Assembly: GCA_032871835.1 (NCBI GenBank) | Contig: CM065300.1 | Coordinates: forward strand, 9,505,768 to 9,569,767 | Reading direction: 5' to 3' | Length of the DNA: 64,000 nucleotides | From: Dipteronia dyeriana | Lineage: Eukaryota > Streptophyta > Magnoliopsida > Sapindales > Sapindaceae | In this document: in pieces, positions 11,970 through 23,215 of the stretch | Position numbering within the stretch: the stretch's first letter is position 1 | How the letters are laid out: the number at the start of each line of letters is the position of its first letter | Position numbers and translations under genes: made by a program | Notes under the pieces: generated by a model | The model's database searches: none | The model's input: the letters and a program-made list of their open reading frames with translations, nothing else | What the model was told of the DNA's origin: nothing

Positions 11970-12488
11970 TAGATTGTTTGTTTAATTAATGAGAATTATG
12001 TTTGTATTCGTCGTGGTAGTAATTGTGTGTCAAATGAAATGTTAGGAGTTGAGAAGTGTTGTGGATATTGGGAGTGTTTTGTTTGCAGGTACAGAAAATG
12101 ACATGGTTTTGTTGAAAATACAAACGAGACTCTATCAAATTTTAGTAAATCATCAACTCACTACACCAACTCACTGCACCAAATACAAAGAGAAAAATAA
12201 TAATCAAGTTATCATATCACTATACCAAATAATAAAAGAGAAAAAATGACCACATAATCAACTCACTACACCAACTCACTGCACCAAATAATAATATTGA
12301 TACCATTTCCACTAAAGAATAGCATTAATACCGTGGTCACTAAAGAATTCGACCACCAAATATTACATCAACTCATTGTTGCCTTTGCTTGTTCAAGAAA
12401 AAAAATTACATTAACTAGTAAACATGGTCTGGTAAATGCGAATTATGGAAATGTAACAAAATAAAATTAAAATAAGAACTAAGTAAAA
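11970..12488. other. Convergent intergenic spacer inside the MULE
   Basis: This separates the ends of the protease and transposase genes, so it should contain both 3' ends. ATCAACTCACTACACCAACT followed by CACTGCACCAAATA occurs at about 12153 and again at about 12260, a local duplication. No protein motif was seen. Confidence 0.5.
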
Positions 12489-15006
12489 TTAAACATTGTG
12501 TGATCTGCTTGCCTCACCAACACCACTCGTACTTGTTAATGGTCTAGACGATCTCGAGTATGTGCATGAATGACTATTGTGACCATTACGATGACAAGTT
12601 GTATATCTTGATTGACTTACTCCCTCACCAAATGACTGAGTACGGTTTTTTTTTAGGTCTTCCTGGAAGGCGGCGGCTGACGGATGGGAGAACAACTATT
12701 GATGCAATATTTTATGGAACCAACCATTCAGGGAGTGTCCAACTGGATGAATTTTCCCACTGTATGATGCAACAAGAAATGCACTAGAGTAATTGGGTGA
12801 ACAATAATCTACATATGAAAATCATCGGACCCTAATGCAAGCCAATGCATGTTCACATGGAATTTTATCCATGTCAAATTCTCTACAAGTACATGTTTTT
12901 GATGTCAAATCAACAGTTCCATTCAAATCTCCATCCTTAACGAGGAATGAGTAATATGTGATTGGGTAGACCGTTAGATAACGTGTTTTTTTCCGTCCTT
13001 AACACTTATGTTTACATCTGTTCTGGTTGTTAATGTCGACTTAAGTTTACCTACAGATGTCCGACGATCATAGAACCAACGATGGAGAACCCCTCTGATG
13101 TAGTCAATAACTCCGGTAATAGGCAATTCCCGACAAGCTTTAATTGCATTATTCATGGCCTCTGCAATATTGGATGAAATTAGGTTATACCTTTTCCTTG
13201 GACTGTATGCTCATGCCCACCGTTCAAAACCGACATCCGTGATATACATAGCTGCTTTGTAATTAATATTTGCCAATTGATCCATACATCATGTGAATTG
13301 ATTTACCCGATAAACTTTAACTGTCTTTCTAAAGATGTCTGTTAGTACCTTATTCTTCCCATAGCATCCAAGCATGTTCCGTTTTAGATGTACCGGCACA
13401 TGCGCCATGAAATTAATTTAGGAACACATTTTCCACACCGGTGATAATACTATTTTTTCCTATCAGAAACAATAACCAAATCATCAACTTTGCTAACAGC
13501 ACGATACAACCTAGTTAGAAACTATTCCCAAGCTTCATTTGTCTCTGAATCACCGACACCAAATGTTAGAGGAAATAGTTGGTCATTTTCATCCATACAT
13601 ACGACTAGAAATAAGACCTTTGCATAAAGGCCTTTCAAAAATGTTACGTCAACATCAATTACAGGTCTAATCGAAGATAGAAAACCGTCTATGCAGACTT
13701 TGAAGCAAAAAAACATATACATGAACCTGTTAGCCGAATTTGTGGGGAGGTCTGTAATAGTTCCAGGATTAGTTTGCTCCAACATGTACAAATATGATGG
13801 AAAAATTTGGTATGACTCAACCGGTGTTCCTTGAACCTCATCTAAGGCAATATGTTTGGCTCAGTATCCGTTATGATAGTTACATGAGATGCCAAACTCT
13901 TTATGTATGTCTTGTATAATTTCATTTGGCTTGTATAAACTATGATCACACAATTTCTCCTTTATGTGCTCCCCTATAACCCGTGCGCTTGCTTGCCTCT
14001 GATGTGGAAATCATGCTTCATTGGAGCAAGTGTGCTAATGGTCAAATCTTCTAATATGAAAATAATCTGAATTAAAAACCTTAACTGCACACAATCGTCA
14101 ATTGCATTCCATAATGATGCATCGAACTTGATAACGTGTTGTGTCTGACTTCATCAGCCTAATATGGAACCGGCTGGTAAGGGCATACCTACCTAATTGT
14201 GATTGCAATTGCTGCTTACTTTCAAATAACTCACCCACTGCAATACACATATCAACAGGTCTAGGTGCAACTTCGCCAAAATTAGTTGAATATGATGCAT
14301 ATGGAGGTGGAATGAGCCTCTGGATATGGGTAAATTGATCGCCAGACCAATTAGGAACTTGATCAGGAATAGGGTCAAACTGTGGTTCTGATACGTCATG
14401 CACATTGACATTTTCATTTTCTGTGATATCATGGAAACCAAAATGACGATGAGAGGAATTACCGTTGTTGACAGTTTCTGTAAAACCTTCTCGAATATCA
14501 TCCAAATGGGTATCTTTGTTGGGTATATCCGTGGTGTGGGCGATGAGGGGACTCTAGACGAAAATTCTGCTTCAATTATGGATGGTCATCATCGATTTGC
14601 TCAACACTTATGCAAACTAGAGGGTTAACATGCTCTCGACGCAACAACAATGCAACATCATCATCATCAATAATCTCAATAGGCAAACTAGGATGAATGG
14701 TTTATGCAACTGTCATTAGAGTAACCCGATAATGGTTTCTATCAATCCCGATCGTGCAATACACCATATCTTATAGTTGATCATAATTTGCATCCCTTGA
14801 AAAATCAAATGCATGTCCTCTTCAACCGTCGTACCAATATACATCCCTTGGAAAATCAAATGCATGTCCTCTTCGACCGTCGTACCAATATATACCGTGA
14901 TCACTTTTCCATTCTCTCCCCCCCTCCCAAATTCAAAACCAATTGCACAGTTGTCATCTTCAATCCTGGAAATATCAATTAAAATAAACTTTATTACATC
15001 GAACAT
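12489..15006 (-). pseudogene. MuDR-type MULE transposase (DDE, SWIM, zinc knuckle), broken
   Basis: This is the element's DDE transposase, which would bind the TIRs and cut and paste the element. In minus-strand order: an N-terminal region (15006-14716) with a 17-residue tandem duplication (YIGTTVEEDMHLIFQGM, twice); an acidic linker and the MuDR N-terminal domain (14505-14098) with GELFESKQQLQSQLGRYALT and RYQVRCII; the catalytic domain (13791-13522) with RPVIDVDVTFLKGLYAK (first Asp near 13655) and PLTFGVGDSETNEAW; VIVSDRKNSI (second Asp at 13462-13464); a helical region (13156-12974) with ACRELPITGVIDYIRG and WFYDRR; a SWIM motif CTCREFDMDKIPCEHA near 12895-12845; and a C-terminal knuckle CHRNGHNSHSC (12596-12564). 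The knuckle's first cysteine is replaced by tyrosine. Frames change several times, so this copy is non-functional. Confidence 0.87.
14788..14892 (-). repeat. Tandem duplication of about 51 bp in the transposase N-terminus
   Basis: The unit with ATCAAATGCATGTCCTCTTC and CGTCGTACCAATATA occurs twice in a row. Its length keeps the frame and gives the repeated peptide YIGTTVEEDMHLIFQGM on the minus strand. The copies differ at very few bases, so the duplication is recent compared with the general decay of the gene. Confidence 0.85.
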
Positions 15007-15256
15007 ATTTAGTATAAATTATTATTTAAATATTTTTTTTTATTCTTCGGGTCAATGGTGACCCGAAGCTCGATTTTAATTAACCCATAAAAAAAACTCA
15101 CATTGTCAACTCTTTTATGCATCCAAAGGGGAAAAAAATAGAAGAACTCAATATAAACAATGTTTAGTTTACCTCTTTTCTTTTCTTTTCTTTTCTTTTT
15201 TATCATTGGTTGGTTAAAAGTAGAAATGATAATAAATATGATGGTTATAATTTAAG

Positions 15257-15339
15257 TTGGGGTATTTTTGGAAGTTTTTACCTGCATGGGGTATGTTTGC
15301 AATATAGACCCTCAAATGGGACATTTTTACTAAAATCCC
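15257..15339 (-). repeat. Right terminal inverted repeat of the MULE
   Basis: Its reverse complement begins GGGATTTTAGTAAAAAT and continues with ATTTGAGGGTCTATATTGC. It is followed directly by the 9-bp target duplication TATAATTAA. Confidence 0.9.
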
Positions 15340-15348
15340 TATAATTAA

Positions 15349-16121
15349 TGTGATTAAAATCATTAGCAACAAAGTTACGTAGAAATTTGATTTTATAAAT
15401 TATTGAGGAATGAGGAAACAGTTAATTGGAGACACAAAATAAAATTTAACATGTAGGAAGCTTAACAAATTGAAGCCTGATGGTCAGTTTGATATTATTT
15501 TTGAAAAGTTAAAATCAAATTATTTTATAATTTTGACATAAATTGATATTCGATAAAACTTTTAAAAGCGATTAACTGATAATCCGACAAGTTTTGACAT
15601 TGATTTTAAAAAGTACGTGGAGAGTTACTTTTTGAAAGTGATTATAGAATAATTTATTTCAATATTTAATGAATATTTTAAAATATCATTATTATCCTTA
15701 TAAAATAAAGGTAAAATCATTTATATACTTTATTGTATCTTAAAATAAATATTCTTTTTAAATATTAATTTGATTTGTAAAATCTTTTAAAAAAAATAGT
15801 TTTTTTTTCTAATTTAAATATTCTATTTAAATATTGATTTAATGTATATAAATAATGAAAAAAATGAAATAGGATCATAATATAAAATCATGTATATTTT
15901 GTCATTATAACTAATCTTAGTATTTTTACGATAAAATTACCAAAAATATGAATATCACTTTTGAGCTATACAGTAGTTTTACAAATATAATTAACTAAAC
16001 ACTTGTTGATTAGCTTCATAATTGATTATTCTTTTAGTATATCTAACATGCACCGATTATTATAAAAGTTACATCAATACTTTAATGACACGAAGCCTTA
16101 ATCTGTTTCCGAATCTTAATC
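15349..16121. other. AT-rich stretch between MULE and ankyrin-PGG pseudogene
   Basis: No gene was seen. It contains loosely inverted A/T-rich words around 15490-15660 (AAAGTTAAAATCA / TTTTTGAAAGTGATTA) that could be an old hairpin, but the match is too weak to call a MITE. Confidence 0.35.
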
Positions 16122-16316
16122 TCATGGGAACCGCTTCCCGGCCCACATAATACCTGTGCAAATGAGAAAGATTAATAAAAAGAAACAGAAACCGATGAAA
16201 GTGAGAATGGCAAGCCATAAGGAAGTGGTCAACACAGCATATGTGCCTGTAACAAACGCAATCACCATTGCTCCCATGGCTATCACGGTGGATGTAGCAG
16301 ACTTTTTTTTTGTCAC
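16122..16316 (-). repeat. Second copy of the PGG C-terminal helices
   Basis: MGAMVIAFVTG, then a Y.VLT.SLWLAILT run, matches the segment at about 16545-16420 of the main PGG exon residue for residue over most of its length. It then ends with its own tail MWAGKRFP and a stop. It looks like a tandem duplication of the exon's 3' half. Confidence 0.8.
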
Positions 16317-17806
16317 AATATTGAATTTATGACCATTTATTCACTTGCAGTGACATATTTTTTATCAATTTTCTTATGACAACTTGTGGAACCATATCTT
16401 ACTTTTGCTAACGAGATACATAAACATAAAGAAACTCAAACAGATGAAAGTGGTGAGAATGGCCAGCCATAAGGAATTGGTCAACACAGGATATATGCCT
16501 GTAACAAACGCTATCACCATTGCTCCCATCACGATCATTGTCAATGAAGCACCATAAGCCAACAAACACGCGGATGTTTCAATACTTGTCCCCGATGTCA
16601 TAAGGAAGTGGGCAAAGACAGCAGATAAAGAGAGTACCATAGCTATGGCATCTGTTATAACAAAGGCTCCAAATGCTGCTTTTTTACTTAGAATGGCAGT
16701 CCCCTCATCCGATCCTTCTTGTATTGCACCGCCTGGTAATGTAAAAGCTGCTGTAAAGGTTACTGTTGCTATGAGCCCAGCTACTATCAAATGTGATTCT
16801 TTTATTCTCTCCATTTGTTTTATATCTTCTTTATCACCGCCGGCGGCGGGTTCTTTACGTTATTTATTTACGCGCACAACTCCATATTGATATGGTCCAA
16901 CTGCCTCCTCCAGTTTTAGGATTTCTTGCTGTGATACATCGGAGAGAAATATATCAAAAGCAAATAAATAATATAAGATATCTTGGATTTAAGTGTTTTT
17001 TACACTAGGGCAGAGGGAGATTAGAATATTTTATAGTTTTTATAATAAAAATGAAATAATAAGATTAAAATTTCTAACACAATCTATAAACCATTAAATT
17101 AATTACTGCCCAATGTGAATGAGCGGTAAAAAGAGCTTATTTAACCCATTAAACTAAACTGATCAGTACTTTCAGTTCTATATATCCCCTCAACAATTAT
17201 ATACATGGCTTCTAGTGAACCTATTTTGGATATATTTGAAGTGTCTAATTAAGGAGATCTCTGAGTTAACAGAGCTATTATGTACCTCTAGCGACCAAAA
17301 CCAGATTTCATCGCTCTGCGAACACTCATATTTGGTTGTTAACGACACCACAACCCAACTTTACATCTTTATCCTCATGTTCAATTTTCCATAATAAGTC
17401 TTTACGGAAAATGGCAAGAAAGTGGAGAAGAGTGTTTTCGTCAATATCTTTAGCATTTATATGATTTCTGATTAGAGGATCTTTTAGGAGAATTTTCTGA
17501 TCTTGAAAAGTTAAACTTAGCATGGCAAAGTGAAGAACATTCCATCTTCTTTTATCAACCAATTCACAACAATTTGGACAACTTGAATAATTTCTTGTGG
17601 TATGTAGCCTCGACAGATTGCTATATGAAGAGGCGTCATCTTTCTACGTTTATCACCGATATACGCAGTAGATACATCACACTCTAATAATGCTTTCATA
17701 CTTTCAGAGTTGTGATAATAAGCAGCATAATGAAGTGGAGTCCACCCATATCGGGGTCTTTCTTTTGTCAAACTTTCCTTTTTCTCTAGTATTTTTTTTA
17801 TCATAT
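16122..17806 (-). pseudogene. Ankyrin-repeat/PGG (ACD6-like) pseudogene, 3' exons
   Basis: Intact members are plant membrane proteins with N-terminal ankyrin repeats and a C-terminal PGG domain of about four membrane helices, many linked to immunity. The exon beginning at 17806 follows an AG and completes a codon split with the exon ending at 30592 (G|AT). It encodes MIKKILEKKESL, YGWTPLHYAAYYHN and KMTPLHIAICRGY. A one-base frameshift near 17575 separates this from CPNCCELVDKRRWNVLHFA and NAKDIDENTLLHFLA. A further exon (about 16945-16374) carries VSQQEILKLEEA, an in-frame TAA, then HLIVAGLIATVTFTAAF, LPGG (PGG motif), and helices GAFVITDAIAMVLSLSAVFA, MGAMVIAFVTGI and LWLAILTTF. At 16316-16122 the last helices are repeated (MGAMVIAFVTGTYAVLTTS, LWLAILTF), a partial tandem copy. 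Confidence 0.85.
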
Positions 17807-18386
17807 CTAAACCAGAACCAACAAAATGAATAAATAAATATGTAAAGCACTCGATAATTGAAGCAATTGGATAGTGGATAATTCCATGAATTATTATTTT
17901 ATGTTATCGCAGTATGAACCTTGCCATGAATAATGATGAATCTAGATTCTAATACTTGAATAAAAAAAAATCCCTTTTCTTTTTTAAATGAGGGTTGGTG
18001 TTAATGCATGAATACATAATGTCTTTGCCTTCAAGGCTTCAAGTTTTGTTCAATTGATTTTTTTTAACTATTACAACATTTTGAGGATTGAAAAAGAGGG
18101 TATGAGTCAACTGCACCCCTTTTTTAATGTAGACGTGAGAGGTTTACATCTAAACTAACCTCATTCGATCCTATCTTGTTCAATTGATTTTTGAAAGAAA
18201 TTAAATATAAGAACAAATGTTTGGTTTACATTTACGTAATTAAAGTAAAATTATATATAATAAAGTATTACTCTGTGATCATTAGTCAAAGGTATATATT
18301 TATGCCTAATCACTAATCGGTACACAAGTTGGTCATGTAAATTGAATTGAGAATAACTAGCTAACCATTATTAATGCATTTATATT
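16946..18386. other. Intronic and flanking AT-rich DNA of the ankyrin-PGG pseudogene
   Basis: Apart from the exon at 17806-17326, no coding signal was seen. 17,810-18,386 is the part of the large intron that lies on the 3' side of the gypsy insertion. Confidence 0.5.
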
Positions 18387-19267
18387 TGTCATATATAATT
18401 TTTTTCAGATGTACACGTTATTGACAAGGTGGATAAGATCGCTAGGTAGATACCCGAATAAGCATTCAGAAAATGTCCCGTAAGATATCACCAAAAAATA
18501 GGAACCTGAGTAAGTATCAATACAAGTATTGAGCAAGACCTGCTCGGGATCAGCTGACGTCATGTTCTACTATAGATAAGTTGTCATCACGTTCTACTCA
18601 GGATCAGCTAACGTCATGCTGACGTTATGTTTTGCTCGGGACAAATATGAAGAAATCCGAATAAAGAAGTCTAATACATAATTCGTATACGAACCAAGAG
18701 TCATGTTAAAATACGCAAAGATATCCACATCGAAGCAGAATTTCAAGGAGAATAAAATACCAAACATGAAAAAAGTTTCGGATCAGGCAACAACTTTATT
18801 TCTTCAAGAAGACTACGCATTTGTAAGGAAATAAGTCCTAAATGGACTATATCACTAGAGTTTCATTCGATCTCCATACAATCACTGAAATAGGAAAGAA
18901 GATAAAGATTACTCCAACAAGTAACCAATTATAATAAAATACAAAAATCTTTCATTACTTATACAAAAAGGATCAGGGTTCTATGCACCTATAAATAGAC
19001 CCATAATCTCGTCATAAAATATATATAAAAGAGTACAAAGAGGAAAAAAAAAGAGGTCGAGAGTTGTAAATCTTTATTTTAATAGTGGATTTTGACTCGG
19101 TTGTTTGTTCAACCACCCGTGGACGTTTCTACGGTCATCGGAGTTTTACCACGTAAAACTTGTGTCTAACTTGTTTCAAATTGCATTCTCATTCTCTTTC
19201 TCTTTGAGGTTACGGCTAAAATTCAATATTGTTGATTTTCTCACACATCGAGAAATTGACGTCAACA
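18387..19267 (+). repeat. 5' LTR of the gypsy element
   Basis: Begins TGTCATATATAATTTT and ends GACGTCAACA, followed by ATTGGCGCTAGAAGGAGG, which is where the primer-binding site should lie. It contains TGACGTCA at 18555-18562, TAACGTCA at 18609, TGACGT at 18620 and a TATA box CTATAAATAG at 18989-18998. Confidence 0.92.
18541..18998 (+). promoter_or_regulatory. LTR promoter with repeated TGACGT(CA) boxes and TATA
   Basis: A short repeat built on CTCGGGATCAGCTGACGTCA is present two to three times in each LTR, upstream of CTATAAATAG. TGACGTCA is the core of CRE/as-1-like sites bound by plant bZIP proteins (TGA factors). The second unit of this LTR has lost its box (TAAGTTGTCATCACG), while the 3' LTR keeps it. 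Binding is inferred from the motif only. Confidence 0.6.
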
Positions 19268-19314
19268 ATTGGCGCTAGAAGGAGGAGCGTAAACCTTCGA
19301 TTTGATTAAAAGTA

Positions 19315-21113
19315 ATGACGGGAAGTGGAAGCAGAAACAGTTCTGGGGATGTCCAAAAATCTCCAGATAACGTCCATATAGGCTGTAGTTCACAAGATCT
19401 CACCACGACCACTGAGAACCAACTAACATCTCTGGCTGGGATCCAACAAATCCCTCCGACCAGCGAAGACCTGACACGACGTTTCCATGAGGCACTACAA
19501 CAGCTGTTAGCGGACGCGGCAAAAGAAGGGGTTGATTTATTAGCTACAGAAACACAACCTCCTAACCCCCCCACTTACAAGGCTTCGTTCGGTTATAGTT
19601 GGGCCGGAATCAGATACACCAGAAGTTGGTAGAAAATCTGTTCCAGTGAATCAAGATGAAGGTGTAACACGCAATCAGGATAAGGGACGCGAAACACCCT
19701 AAGAGGAACGACCACGCGAAAGGCAGAGCCATGGTCAGATAGCCCATGATAAACACCGCAAGCATGACCGGCACAGGGATCGGTAGTCGTCATCAGAGGA
19801 TAGTGATCGGCACCATCATAAGCGTCGTCATGAAACAATACGCATACAAGGATCGACTTGTGAGACTCTGCAGCGAAGTGAAAAGGAGCTGGAAAAAGGC
19901 ATGACGGTCACCGGACGGTTTAACCATCATGGAGATCCGGTGGGAGATAGAGATATTATAATCTAGAGCTTGACCCGAGAAGTTGAAAACAATAGGTGTC
20001 AAATGGACGCGCTGGTTAGACGATATGGATACAATGACTTATCCGACGACGATTCTGATAGTCCATTCACTAGGGACATCCTGCGAACCACATTTTCAGA
20101 TAGATTCAGGATGCCACACGTAGAACAGTTCAAGAATGATACAGATCCTAAAGAACACGTCAGACGGTATAAAAACGTTATGGCTCAGTATGCCCACAAC
20201 GACCTTTTACTATATCTCAACTTTCCACAGACTCTGGGAGACACATGCTCAAAATGGTTTGGAAGATTGCCCTCGACAAGCATCGGAAGTTTTTGTGAAT
20301 TAAGTAGAAGTTTCTCAAGACAATTTATAGGCAACGTACATAGGAAAAAATCAGTAGCTTACCTTTCTCAGCTGAAACAAGGGAAATATGAGTCGTTAAC
20401 AAAAACCTGGGGAGATTCGGCTAGGCGGTATCAGAAATCGACAGTGCAAATGATGAAGGAATAGTTGTTGTATTCATATACAACTTACAGAATGGACGGC
20501 TATCTTTTGACTTAAAAAGGGCCCGTCTAACTAGATATGCAGATATGATGGACATGGCGGGAGGATATGCACTAGCTGAAGAAGAGGAGTTAGCCACGGG
20601 AAGATGCTACATGCATGAAGGGAAACCCGAACAGAAAGACGCCGAGTCAAAGGTACAGAACCAAAAGGGAAAATAAAAAGGAAACGGTAAAGAAAGAAGC
20701 AAGGATAGAGAAAACGGGCGTAATGCCGACCAGACCACGGAGAAATTCCGAGGAAAATACACAAACTACACCCCTCTCCGAAAAAAGTAGGAAGAAATCC
20801 TGGTCATATTAGAAGAGAATAATCTAGTAAAAGAGCCACGCCGACAGTCTCAGTTTGCCCGACGAGATACAACGAAGTACTGCAGATTCCACAAGGAAAT
20901 CGGTCATGAGACTTCCAAATGTTACCAGCTTAGAGACTACATAGAGACCCTTATTCGGGAAGAACACTTACAAGTTATAATCTTGAAAAGAGATGAGAGG
21001 TCGGAAATAAAGAAAAAGACTAGGACCGATCATAGCTCCGGTCAAAACCAAAGGGTCAGCCCCGAGACCAATGAAGTAATACAAACAATCTTTGGAGGAC
21101 CATCAACTGAATA
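19315..21113 (+). pseudogene. Gypsy gag region
   Basis: The frame starting at 19315 encodes MTGSGSRNSSGDVQ and a polar N-terminus. After frame breaks near 19630 and 19960, the capsid-like Retrotrans_gag domain follows in 19970-20464 (FRMPHVEQFKNDTDPKEHV, LNFPQTLGDTCSKWFGRLP, FSRQFIGNVHRKKSVAYLSQ). A Cys/His motif YCRFHKEIGHETSKCYQLRD lies near 20880-20940, the usual nucleic-acid-binding end of gag in this lineage. Gag forms the particle that packages the RNA. Several in-frame stops make this copy non-coding. Confidence 0.85.
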
Positions 21114-21289
21114 AAGTAACCGAGAGCGAACCCAGGAAATCAGAGAAGGGTGGAGGCAAGACAGAACTTTGATGTCAACTCTGTCGAACCAGACCCGAAA
21201 AGGGTAAAGGAAGGATGAGACCTAATAATATTCACAAAAGCTGACTCACATGGGGTCAATGTTCGACCAAATGACGCCCTAGTCATAAG

Positions 21290-22080
21290 TGCCTGAATTG
21301 AACACAGGAAAGTCAAGAGAATTTTAATAGACAATGGTAGTTCAACTGATATTCTCAATGTAGCTGTCTACGATCAACTCAGGTTGGACCGAAAGGATTT
21401 ACAGTCTTTTCATACCCCACTTAAAGATTATGAGGAGTTGAGGTCAGGTCTCTCGGGATGGCAAAGTTGCCCGTAAAAATTGGAGTAGCACCTTATCAAA
21501 GAACAGTATTACTCGATTTCGTAGTGGTAGACTTAGACAATTGGCCTTGTAATGCGTTGTTAGGTCGGCCATTCTTGAATAAAACTAAGGCCGTAATAGC
21601 TACTTATGTTCTAATAATCAAATTCCCGATCGAACGGGGGGTCAGAGTAGTTAAGGGGTCCCAGGAGATGGCCCGAAAAGCTAATCTGTCAGTTTACAAA
21701 GATAGAGACAATGGTGGACAAGTATGCACTATAACACAGCTAAATCGAAACAAAGAGTCACTATCATTCGAGTTTGACCCAAGGGAAGAACCGAAGGAGT
21801 CCAAAAATGAACCGGTTGAAGAATTAATCTTGAAAAAGGATGAACCAGACAAGAAGATCAAAATCGGGGCCAATTTAGATGGAAAAGTTAAACAAAGTCT
21901 CACTGATCTGCTCAAAGAATACAAAGATGTGTTCACCTGGAGTCATGAAAGACATGGTCGGGATAGATGCCTGGATAATATCACATCATCTCGCGGTAGA
22001 CCTGAATGTAAAACCAGTAATACAAAAGAGAAGGTCATTCAACCTCGAAAGAAGTCAGGCAATCAAGCAGGAAGTTGAGA
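21290..22080 (+). pseudogene. Gypsy aspartic protease and linker
   Basis: The protease active site is readable as LIDNGSSTDIL near 21320-21355, the DNGSS form found in Tat/Athila relatives. An open frame at 21458-22075 continues with MAKLPVKIGVAPYQRTVL, the protease flap/core region NALLGRPFLNKTKAV, and an acidic linker leading to RT. A frame change near 21455 and another before RT break it. Confidence 0.75.
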
Positions 22081-22810
22081 AGTTACTCGATGTAGGGTCA
22101 ATTAGATAGATCATCTATCCTCAATGGGTAGCTAATGTGGCCATCGTCCAGAAGAAAAATGGTCAGTGGAGAATGTGAATAGATTTCACATACTTGAATA
22201 AAGCATGCCCAAAAGACAGTTTTCCACTGCCAAAGATAGACCAACTGGTTGATGCCACATCAGGCCACGAAGTACTCAGTTTCATGGACGCCTACTCAGG
22301 ATATAACCAAATCCGGATGAATAAGGTTGATGAAGAAAAAAGGGCGTTCGCAACCGATCAGGGCTTATACTGTTACACAGTAATGCCCTTTGGGCTAAAG
22401 AATGCAGGAGCAACATACCAAATGCTGGTCAACAGAATCTTCGTACGCCAAATTGGAAGAAACATGGAAGTTTACATAGATGAAATGTTGACCAAGAGGA
22501 TCTCGGCAGACAGGCATACCTCAGACTTACGGGAGACATTCGATGTCTTTAGGAGATATCAAATGAAGCTGAATCCGAACAAGTGCCTATTTGGAGTTCC
22601 TTCAGGAAGGTTCCTAGGTTTCCAAGTTCACCAGAGGGGAATCGAAGTAAACCATGAAAAGATCTAAGCCTTACAAAAAATGACCTCATCGATGACGCTA
22701 AAAGAAGTGCAGCTCTTAACGGGATGCTTAGCTTCATTGGGCAGATTTATTTCAAAGGCCACAGACAAATGTGCTCCCTTTTTTAAAGTAATTAAAAAAG
22801 AAAAGGACTC
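22081..22810 (+). pseudogene. Gypsy reverse transcriptase
   Basis: Motifs in order: VAIVQKKNGQWRM, DFTYLNKACPKDSFPLPKID, SFMDAYSGYNQI, VMPFGLKNAGATYQ, then VYIDEML at 22470-22490, KLNPNKC and RFLGFQV. The catalytic YxDD box reads YIDE, so the second catalytic aspartate is replaced by glutamate. A stop replaces a residue in the first motif (RM*IDF). The frame ends at 22667, after which TSSMTLKEVQLL-like sequence is still recognisable in another frame to about 22800. Confidence 0.9.
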
Positions 22811-23215
22811 GAATGGAACGAAGAATGCTAGCAGGCGTTCTTAAAAATCAAAAAGTACCTAGGGCAAACTCCCATCCTTTCGAAACCGAAAATGGAAGAG
22901 ATACTCCACTTATACTTATCAATTACGGAATTAGCAGCAAGCTCAGTTCTAGTCAGAACATAAGATGGAGTACAGAGGTCAGTATACTATATCAGTAAGA
23001 CACTTCTTCCAGCTGAAACCAGGTATTCACAGGCAGAAAAAATGGTCATAGCATTGGTTTTGGCAGCAAGGAAGCTGATGCCATTTTTTTTGGCTCATAC
23101 AATCCAGGTTCTCACCGACTGCCTACTTAAGCAAATTTTACAGAAGCCAAAAATTTCAGGAAGACTAACCAAATGAGCAATTGAGCTAAGTGAATTCGAT
23201 ATCCAGTACGTCCCC

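Larger units (their letters stand above)
7257..15348. mobile_element. Complete Ulp1-carrying Mutator-like element (MULE)
   Basis: The element runs 7266-15339 (8,074 bp). Its ends are inverted repeats: left begins GGGATTTTAGTAAAAAT and the reverse complement of the right end begins with the same 17 bases. The match continues, with a few mismatches, through ATTTGAGGG and CTATATTGCAAA to ATACC, and again at AAAAATACCCC, about 84 bp in all. It is flanked by the perfect 9-bp duplication TATAATTAA (7257-7265 and 15340-15348), the size expected for Mutator superfamily insertion. It carries a DUF1985-Ulp1 gene on plus and a MuDR-type transposase on minus, converging tail to tail with about 520 bp between. 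Ulp1 domains inside MULEs are known from Arabidopsis (Kaonashi) and melon (CUMULE). Both genes carry frameshifts here, so this copy is probably no longer autonomous. Confidence 0.93.
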
